From Opitutaceae bacterium (GTDB lineage: Bacteria; Verrucomicrobiota; Verrucomicrobiia; Opitutales; Opitutaceae), in assembly GCA_017994935.1 (NCBI GenBank), contig JAGOJU010000023.1:1-51767 (forward strand): DNA of 51,767 bases. The letters are read 5' to 3'. The translations under genes and the position numbers were made by a program. This document shows positions 45,680-51,767 of the stretch, one piece after another. Below the pieces are notes generated by a model. It was not told the DNA's origin, searched no databases, and saw only the letters and a list, made by a program, of their open reading frames with translations. Each line of letters begins with the position of its first letter. Positions within the stretch are counted from its first letter, which is position 1.

Positions 45680-46717
45680 ATGAAAAAGTACAATGTAGGA
45701 ATCATTGGCTACGGTTGGGCGAGCACCGCCCACATCCAGGCCATCAACGCCACCCCTCAGGCGCAGGTGGTCGCCGTCTATTCATCCCGTCCGCAGGACT
45801 CCGATGCACTGAGCGCGCGTTATGGAGGAAGAATCGAAACGTACACGGATCTGGGAGCCATGCTTCGCCGCACGGACATGCAGGTGGTCTCCGTATGCAG
45901 CCTCCCCAGCCAGCATCCGACCCAGGTCATTGCCGCAGCGCGGGCTGGAAAACATGTCATCATCGAAAAACCGATCAGCCTCAATCTCGCGGATGCGCTG
46001 GCGGTGGGTGAGGCAATCCGCGCGGCTGGAGTGAGGTCATGCGTCTGTTTCGAGGCTCGCTTCTCGAGTCAGTTCCTCGCGACCAAGGCGGTGATCGATG
46101 CCGGGCTCCTGGGGGACATTCACTATGCTGAAGTCGACTACTACCACGGAGTGGGTCCTTGGTACGGCCAGTTTCGGTGGAACACCGCCCGAAGCAACGG
46201 CGGCAGTAGCCTCTTGTCCGCCGGGTGCCATGCGCTCGACGCATTGCTGCTCTGCATGGGTGGCAATGTCGTGACGGTTTCGAGTCACGCCACGGGTTCA
46301 CGGAACAAGGACTTCAAGAAATACGAATACGGGACCACGTCCGTGACGATCCTGAAGTTTGACGACGGACGCATCGGCAAGGTCGCATCGGTGATCGATT
46401 GCCTGCAGCCGTATTATTTTCATACCCACCTTGTAGGGAGCGAGGGTTCGCTGCTCGACAACCGGTTCCATTCCGAACGGCTTGGAGGGCTAAACCGACA
46501 TGCATGGAGCAGCCTTTCCATGAAGCTTCTGGATTCAGGTGATGTATCCGATCATCCGTATCAGAGGCAATTTGAGGCCTTCTTTACCGCCATCGACAGG
46601 GGGGAGGAAATGCCGCTGACAGGTTTTCAGGAGGCCTTGGTCTCGCATCGTCTGATTCTGGCTGCAGACCGTTCTGCGGAAACCGGATCCGAGGTCAGGA
46701 TGGATCGCTTTGCATGA
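45680..46717 (+). CDS. Gfo/Idh/MocA family oxidoreductase
   Basis: The 345-residue cytoplasmic protein starts MKKYNVGIIGYGWASTAHI, the dinucleotide-binding motif, followed by EKPIS (catalytic Lys), YHGVGPWYGQFRWNTARSNGGSSLLSAGCHALD, in which the HxxD pair lies. Members oxidise or reduce sugars or inositols with NAD(P). No signal peptide is seen, unlike the Tat-exported paralog at 28.7 kb. It overlaps the PIG-L gene by four bases (ATGA), so the two are coupled. Confidence 0.93.
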   Translation: MKKYNVGIIGYGWASTAHIQAINATPQAQVVAVYSSRPQDSDALSARYGGRIETYTDLGAMLRRTDMQVVSVCSLPSQHPTQVIAAARAGKHVIIEKPISLNLADALAVGEAIRAAGVRSCVCFEARFSSQFLATKAVIDAGLLGDIHYAEVDYYHGVGPWYGQFRWNTARSNGGSSLLSAGCHALDALLLCMGGNVVTVSSHATGSRNKDFKKYEYGTTSVTILKFDDGRIGKVASVIDCLQPYYFHTHLVGSEGSLLDNRFHSERLGGLNRHAWSSLSMKLLDSGDVSDHPYQRQFEAFFTAIDRGEEMPLTGFQEALVSHRLILAADRSAETGSEVRMDRFA

Positions 46718-47514
46718 AACAGCGGCGCGTACTGGCGATTGCGGCGCATCCGGATGACATCGAGTTCATGATGGCCGGCACGCTGCTTGAACTGCAGGTG
46801 GCCGGGTATGCGATTCACTATCTGAATGTCGCAGACGGATCGTGTGGCAGCCTTGTGGAGACTGCGGCGCGTACGCGCACGCGGAGGGCGCGCGAGGCGC
46901 GCACTGCGGCGCGGCTTCTCGGGGCACGGTACCATGCGAGCCTGGTTCAGGATCTGGGAATCTATTACGAACCCGGGCTCATGCGCCGGATTGCGGCGAT
47001 TGTGAGAAAGGTGGCGCCGTCGATCGTGCTCACGCATTCGCTGGAGGACTACATGGAGGATCACACCAACACCGCCCGATTGGTATCAACCGCGGTCTTT
47101 GCCCGGGGTATGCCCAACTATCGCACGCAACCAAGGGTGGCTGCCATTGAAGGGGACGTCACCCTTTACCACGCATTGCCCCACGGACTTCGCGATGCCA
47201 TGGGCCGAAGGGTGATGCCAGAGGCCTTTGTCGACGTGTCCGCGGTTCATCCTGCAAAACTCGCGGCACTTGCCGCGCACAAGAGTCAGCAGCAGTGGCT
47301 GACTGAAACCCAGGGGATGTCATCGTATCTCGTCGACATGGAGAAGATAAGTCGCGAGGTCGGGAGGATGTCGCGGAAATTCAAGCTGGCAGAAGGATGG
47401 CGCAGACACAATCCGCTGGGGTTCTGTCCGGTGGACGCGGATCCGCTTCGCGAGACGCTGGGCCAGAAGTATCTTTGGAATCCGGCATATTCGCGTGGAA
47501 ATCGTCATGCCTGA
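46714..47514 (+). CDS. PIG-L (LmbE) family deacetylase
   Basis: The 266-residue protein has the zinc motif AAHPDD at 10-15 near the N-terminus, and the second zinc-site block HSLEDYMEDHTN (108-119). PIG-L family enzymes remove the N-acetyl group from N-acetylglucosamine or related amino sugars. It overlaps the Gfo/Idh gene by four bases and precedes the NagB-like gene by 57 bases. Together they could deacetylate and then deaminate or otherwise process an amino sugar. In Bacteroidetes a NagB-like domain is found fused to a PIG-L domain in one protein. Confidence 0.92.
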   Translation: MKQRRVLAIAAHPDDIEFMMAGTLLELQVAGYAIHYLNVADGSCGSLVETAARTRTRRAREARTAARLLGARYHASLVQDLGIYYEPGLMRRIAAIVRKVAPSIVLTHSLEDYMEDHTNTARLVSTAVFARGMPNYRTQPRVAAIEGDVTLYHALPHGLRDAMGRRVMPEAFVDVSAVHPAKLAALAAHKSQQQWLTETQGMSSYLVDMEKISREVGRMSRKFKLAEGWRRHNPLGFCPVDADPLRETLGQKYLWNPAYSRGNRHA

Positions 47515-47571
47515 CGCGAGGCATGCCTGCCGCCTTTGTCGTCCCTCAGAATCACGAAAATTCAATCTATC

Positions 47572-48498
47572 ATGTCACGCTTAACGAGCTCAATTGCACC
47601 CGGCTGGTGGGATTACACTACCCTCGATCGGGATCTGGTCAGGGAGGCGGCCAGCCTGTCTTTGAAGGATATCGAAGGCCTGTCCCGGGACGGCTTTCGA
47701 ATCGTCATGTATGACACCCTGGAGGAATTCTACCTGGCTGAGGCGCTCGAATACATTTCAGCCTGGCAGGCAGCCACAGCGGAGAGTCCAGCCGGTATTT
47801 GCGGTCCGATTGGTCCCACCGAACAATTGCCGCTTGTTGCGCGCATTGTGAATGAAATCGGACTTTCGTTGAGGCATGCGCACTTCTGGGGCATGGACGA
47901 ATGGTATCAGGATGGTCGTACCGTTCCCATCACCCATCCCCTTTCATTCGAACGGGCCGATCGCGAACTTTGTTTCAGCCGTATCCGCCCGGAATTGGCG
48001 ATGCCCGAGGGAAATCTCCATTTCCCAGTCGAAATCGGGTCCTACAAGCAGAGTTGGAACGGAGTTCGCTGCAAGGTCATGCAGGGCGGCCAGGGCGATA
48101 TCAAGCATTGGGCATTCAACGACCCTGTCAGGCGCGTGGGACAGTACGCGGATGCGCCTCCATCTCCCGAGGAGTATCGGAAATTTGGCACGCGGATCGT
48201 CGATCTGCATCCGGTGACATTGGCGCAGAATGCCCGCACGTCCGGTGGCGGGAACATTGCGATTGTTCCAACGCGCGCGATTACCGTCGGGCCTGTGGAA
48301 ACATGGATGGCTGAGAAGGTGTCGATCTGGCATGCCGGTTGTCACGACAATCCGTTTGGGCAGCGTTTGACAGCGCTCATGGTCAGCCGCGGCTACATGG
48401 ACAGTGCCGTGCCGATGTCGCTCCTGGCCGCGCACCCCAATGTGCAGTTCAACTTTTTCCGGCCGGGGATCGGCTCCTGCCGTTCGGAAGTGCATTGA
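47572..48498 (+). CDS. Divergent glucosamine-6-phosphate deaminase-like protein
   Basis: The 308-residue protein resembles NagB but is diverged: the sugar loop is [11 protein letters not shown] (76-86), catalytic Asp is in WGMDEWY (106-112), and the HIAFNEP block reads [12 protein letters not shown] (174-185), followed by [11 protein letters not shown]. The H residue of the block is kept. Length is longer than the 254-residue NagB at 19.3 kb, so a different substrate or a non-phosphorylated sugar is possible. The start at 47572 (MSRLTSS) was preferred to 47536. It is part of the Gfo/Idh-PIG-L-NagB-like-MFS run. Confidence 0.87.
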   Translation: MSRLTSSIAPGWWDYTTLDRDLVREAASLSLKDIEGLSRDGFRIVMYDTLEEFYLAEALEYISAWQAATAESPAGICGPIGPTEQLPLVARIVNEIGLSLRHAHFWGMDEWYQDGRTVPITHPLSFERADRELCFSRIRPELAMPEGNLHFPVEIGSYKQSWNGVRCKVMQGGQGDIKHWAFNDPVRRVGQYADAPPSPEEYRKFGTRIVDLHPVTLAQNARTSGGGNIAIVPTRAITVGPVETWMAEKVSIWHAGCHDNPFGQRLTALMVSRGYMDSAVPMSLLAAHPNVQFNFFRPGIGSCRSEVH

Positions 48499-48558
48499 TG
48501 CGGTGGCGCGCCCGGGGCGGGCCGCGCTGCCGGAGGACAGCTTCAACACCCCATCACC

Positions 48559-49791
48559 ATGGATCAACAATCAGCCATCAAGTACAAGCTCTCGAGTTTC
48601 ATGTTTCTTCAGTACTTCATCTGGGGGGCATGGTATGTCAGCATGGGCACCTATCTGGCGAACGTGCTGAAGTTTGGCGGTGACCAGATTGGTGCGGCCT
48701 ATGGGGCATTTGCGATCGGCTCAATGATCTCCCCGTTCTTCGTGGGGCTGATTGCGGATCGTTACTTTGCCTCGCAAAAGATTCTGGGGGTCCTCGGGAT
48801 TGTGGGAGGGCTCGTCCTGATCGGACTCTCGCGCTTGCAGTCATTTGGGGCGTTCTATCCCACGCTCATCCTGTACTGTGCACTTTTTGCTCCGACGCTC
48901 GCGCTGGGGAACTCCGTGGCACTGACGCACCTCGCCGATGCCAAACGGGATTTTCCCAGGATCAAGATCCTCTCTGCGGTTGGATGGATAGCCGCGGGAA
49001 TCGTATTGAGCCTGTTGAAGGGAGAGCAGTCGCCCGTGCAGTTCCTTCTTGGAGGGGGGGCGTCGATCCTCTTCGGATTGTTCGCATTCCGGTTGCCGTC
49101 AACACCGCCGAGGAAGGTCGGTCAAGATGTGGGCCTTGGCGAGGTGCTGGGCCTCGATTCGCTGGCGCTGATGAGGAAACCGGCGTTTGCGATATTTGTC
49201 GTCTGCATGTTTCTGATCTGCGTCCCGCTCTATTTCTATTTTGTACTGATGTCGATCTACCTGTCGGAAATCGGTTGGACCGGGCTGGCGGGCAAGATGA
49301 GCCTGGCGCAGGTATCGGATGTGGTCTTCCTTTTCCTGCTGCCGGTTTTTCTCAAGAATCTTGGCTACAAGAAGACAATCCTGCTGGGGATTGCTGCGTG
49401 GGTGACGCGCTACCTGCTTCTGGCCGGTAGCGTGGGCATGGCCGACATGCAGACCGCGTTCATCTTCATTGCGATCCTGCTGCACGGCGTCTGCTACGAC
49501 TTCCTCTTCATTGCCGGCCAGCTCTATGCGGACGGGGAAGCCAATGAGAGAATGCGATCGGCGGTGCAGGGCTTCATTGCATTCGTCCTGTGGGGAATCG
49601 GATCGTTTGTTGGCACGCTATTGGCGGGCAGGGTGCTCGCAGCCAATCAAGTCGTCGCCACTGGTGGCGGAGTGACCCATGACTGGAGCAAGATCTGGAT
49701 GTCGCCCGCAATCGGCTCAATCGTTGTGCTGATCGCGTTCATCCTGTTCTTCCGGAATCCGGCAGGAAAGGAGGCGGAAGGGGACAAGTAA
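48559..49791 (+). CDS. MFS permease, nucleoside:H+ symporter family
   Basis: The 410-residue inner-membrane protein has about 12 hydrophobic helices and the start FLQYFIWGAWYVSMGTYL typical of NupG-like nucleoside symporters. Family members carry nucleosides or sugars by proton symport. It closes the run of amino-sugar genes, 60 bases after the NagB-like gene, so a sugar product of that pathway is the more likely substrate here. It converges on the second ceramidase-like gene. Confidence 0.92.
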   Translation: MDQQSAIKYKLSSFMFLQYFIWGAWYVSMGTYLANVLKFGGDQIGAAYGAFAIGSMISPFFVGLIADRYFASQKILGVLGIVGGLVLIGLSRLQSFGAFYPTLILYCALFAPTLALGNSVALTHLADAKRDFPRIKILSAVGWIAAGIVLSLLKGEQSPVQFLLGGGASILFGLFAFRLPSTPPRKVGQDVGLGEVLGLDSLALMRKPAFAIFVVCMFLICVPLYFYFVLMSIYLSEIGWTGLAGKMSLAQVSDVVFLFLLPVFLKNLGYKKTILLGIAAWVTRYLLLAGSVGMADMQTAFIFIAILLHGVCYDFLFIAGQLYADGEANERMRSAVQGFIAFVLWGIGSFVGTLLAGRVLAANQVVATGGGVTHDWSKIWMSPAIGSIVVLIAFILFFRNPAGKEAEGDK

Positions 49792-49816
49792 TCGATGGCG
49801 GTCGGTAAGGCTATTG

Positions 49817-51298
49817 TTATCGGGGGGCCCGCTTCTCAAGGTCAGCCAGCAGAGCCAGCAGTGTGTCCTTGATCTTTGGTTCAGCCTGGATCTCCAGGAA
49901 GGCTGTGCGGGCAGGCCAGCTTTCGTAGCCACCCAAGGCGTGCTGCTCCGGGGTGGGGAGGTAGCCGTAATAGCCGTTGGCCAGTTCGATCATGAACGAG
50001 TCCTTGAAGGGACTTTTCCGCTTCAAGTCCAAACCGGTGGCGGCGAATATCTCGCAGGGCGCTGTGGCGATTGCGAGCGTTCCGATTCGGTAGGCCTGCA
50101 CGGTAAGCGTGACGGTTGGCGGGTAGTCGGCGAGGTAACGGGCTTCCCGCGCATATATTTGGGAACGGGTCAGCACCTTTGCCTTGGGATCCACTCCGCC
50201 GTAGACTTGGTTTGCCCAAGCAAGACGTTCGGGGTTTGGCCGCCGTACCGCCAGCGTGAGCTTTGCCTGGGCGGCATCCAGGCTTGCATGGGACTGGTAT
50301 GTGATTCGGCCGCAAATGCGCACTGCCTCGCGTGCGAGCTCTTCGGCCACGGTATGCATGCGTTCATATTCCGGAGCTGCGACCGCCGGAGTCCTAACGT
50401 CACCGCTAGTGCCATTCGCCATCATGGCGACAAACGGTGGTGTTTCGCGTTCAGCGCCGAGCTGGCGTTGGACCTCATCGGCAAACACGCCGTAGTAGTC
50501 CGCACTTACGACACCATTCGGTATGCCACCGACATAGTGCAGTCCGTAGCTTGCGAGCACGGCCAAGGGTCGCCCATCGCGATGCCTGACGGATACAAGG
50601 TAGAGTTCCGGGTCAACCGGACCCGAAGGTCCAATCTTATGTGCCGGCGAAGCTCCCATCACGACCTTTTCGCCTTTTTCCCCGAAGGGATTTGCCGGGA
50701 CCTTGTCAGGTTCGACGAGCCAGCGGCGGTTTTGCACAAACTCCGGCTTGCTGCCGCTGCCCCATCCGATGACGGCTGGCTGGAGATTGTTGATTGCCCG
50801 CCGGACGCCATCGGCAACGCGTTCGGACAGGAACCTGTTGTACTCGAGGTTCTTTGCACCGAGTTTGAGGTCCAGTCCACGCGGCGTGCTGTGCGAGTGT
50901 GTGGCCGAGATCATCACGTGGCTTGGATCCAGGCCGGTCGCGTCCTGGATCATGTGCTTCGCATCCTCTATCACCTCGGTGGCGATCATCGTATTGTCGC
51001 ACACGACAAACGCCAGGCGGGACGTGCCGTCATCCAGCACGAGACAGCGGGCATACAGCTCGTCATGGACATGGGTGGCGGGGCCGATTTGCATGATCCC
51101 GCCATCGAGTTTGACTCCGAGCAAAGGCGTGATGTTGCTGGTTGCAGCTCCGGCGCGAAACGGCTTTTCGCTGGTTGATGAGGAGCCTGCGCCTGTTGCC
51201 GCAACGAGACTCAAGGCAGAAACTGAGAGGATGCCGGCCACGCCAATCTGGAGGAGACCGGTGCGACGAACCAAACTGTGAGGATTCAGGGGTGGCAT
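49817..51298 (-). CDS. Second neutral/alkaline ceramidase-like hydrolase, exported
   Basis: The 493-residue protein begins with a signal-like region with RR (LVRRTGLLQIGVAGILSV, about 9-32), which may be a Tat signal, and has the ceramidase-like blocks FRAGAATSNITPLLG, HVHDELYARCLVLDDG, ISATHSHSTPRG (zinc site) and MANGTSGDVRTP. Compared with the copy at 41.7 kb it has similar length and the same motifs but low overall identity, so it is a separate paralog. The start at 51298 was chosen over 51364 because the signal begins there. It is followed on the same strand by no gene and converges on the MFS gene. Confidence 0.9.
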   Translation of the reverse strand: MPPLNPHSLVRRTGLLQIGVAGILSVSALSLVAATGAGSSSTSEKPFRAGAATSNITPLLGVKLDGGIMQIGPATHVHDELYARCLVLDDGTSRLAFVVCDNTMIATEVIEDAKHMIQDATGLDPSHVMISATHSHSTPRGLDLKLGAKNLEYNRFLSERVADGVRRAINNLQPAVIGWGSGSKPEFVQNRRWLVEPDKVPANPFGEKGEKVVMGASPAHKIGPSGPVDPELYLVSVRHRDGRPLAVLASYGLHYVGGIPNGVVSADYYGVFADEVQRQLGAERETPPFVAMMANGTSGDVRTPAVAAPEYERMHTVAEELAREAVRICGRITYQSHASLDAAQAKLTLAVRRPNPERLAWANQVYGGVDPKAKVLTRSQIYAREARYLADYPPTVTLTVQAYRIGTLAIATAPCEIFAATGLDLKRKSPFKDSFMIELANGYYGYLPTPEQHALGGYESWPARTAFLEIQAEPKIKDTLLALLADLEKRAPR

Positions 51299-51317
51299 GA
51301 CAGACGGTAGGCTCGAT

Positions 51318-51767
51318 TCAATCCAGAGGTTGGAGTTCAACGCGGCGGAAAAAGATTTCAGCACCCTCCGATTGAAGCAGGATGCGGCCCTCGGTCAGGG
51401 AACCATTCTTCCCTTCGATGACCTTTGTTCCATTGACAAGATAGATGACGTCTCCGCCTTTGCAGATCGCCTCGAGGTGGTTCCATTCGCCGGTGGGCAT
51501 TTCGACGTCCCTTGGACCCCGAACGCCGAGGCTGTCGGTCCATGCCGGATCCCTGTATTGCCAGTTGATACGACCCTTGGTGAACTCCGTGGGGATGCCG
51601 GTTGGATCCCAATTCTTCTGTCCGGGTTGCACCGCCAGGGTAAGGACCGCCGGAATCAGTCTTCCGGTCGCACGATCGAAGCCCCCGACGAGGATGATGT
51701 CACCCGTGCCGCCCTCTATGATCTGGAACTCCACCGAACGCATCCACGGCGAGTCAAAATTCTTTCC
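51318..51767 (-). CDS. DUF1080 domain protein, partial at the window edge
   Basis: The open frame reads in from the right edge of the window with DSPWMRSVEFQIIEGGTGDI, then NWDPTGIPTEFTKG, the GEWNHLEAICKGGDVIYLVNG strand and GRILLQSEGAEIFFRRVEL at the C-terminus, which is the end of a DUF1080 (3-keto-disaccharide hydrolase type) domain. The N-terminal half lies outside the window. It reads toward the second ceramidase-like gene, 20 bases away, so both are likely co-transcribed. Confidence 0.88.
   Translation of the reverse strand, partial: GKNFDSPWMRSVEFQIIEGGTGDIILVGGFDRATGRLIPAVLTLAVQPGQKNWDPTGIPTEFTKGRINWQYRDPAWTDSLGVRGPRDVEMPTGEWNHLEAICKGGDVIYLVNGTKVIEGKNGSLTEGRILLQSEGAEIFFRRVELQPLD

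Overview
The window is about 52 kb of GC-rich bacterial chromosome. No marker gene fixes the taxon. The gene content points to a heterotrophic member of the Verrucomicrobiota, most likely Opitutaceae-like: a TonB-dependent receptor with a carboxypeptidase-like N-terminal domain and no SusD partner, Tat-exported Gfo/Idh and sugar-isomerase proteins, a GSDH protein fused to several heme domains, DUF1080 proteins, ceramidase-like proteins and a cysteine-type sulfatase. This placement is an inference. No insertion sequence, prophage or CRISPR array was found.

Left part (1-17.6 kb) is mostly housekeeping: tRNA-Glu, purC, an HDOD protein, cinA, uvrC, an SDR dehydrogenase, a sialate O-acetylesterase, a YgjP-like metalloprotease with a small phosphoesterase, a YdeP-type molybdoprotein, a DUF3016 protein with a clear terminator, an S4 RNA-binding protein, a WYL regulator followed by two VOC proteins, an Uup-type ABC-F ATPase and tRNA-Leu. 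Middle part (18-33 kb) has a propeller-fold glycosidase-like protein, nagB, an SDR, an ECF sigma factor operon with two membrane proteins and a secreted repeat protein, a tri-heme GSDH fusion protein, a Tat-exported isomerase, a periplasmic MsrB, a Tat-exported Gfo/Idh protein and the oxidative pentose phosphate operon zwf-opcA-pgl.

Right part (33.4-51.8 kb) looks like a glycan-use region. It has a membrane-anchored formylglycine-generating-enzyme-like protein with both catalytic cysteines, a frameshifted GDSL acetylesterase, a TonB receptor, then a long co-directional run: SGNH-DUF1080 fusion, ceramidase-like hydrolase, sulfatase, dienelactone-hydrolase-like protein, Gfo/Idh dehydrogenase, PIG-L deacetylase, divergent NagB-like protein and an MFS permease. 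A second ceramidase-like gene and a partial DUF1080 gene converge on it. A consistent reading is uptake and breakdown of a sulfated, acetylated amino-sugar glycan or glycolipid; the substrate is not shown by the sequence.

The most unusual points are a UvrC without iron-sulfur cysteines, a CinA whose amidase motifs are altered, the sigma-factor/secreted-repeat operon, the separate NagB-like/PIG-L pair, and the FGE-like protein that may serve the nearby sulfatase.
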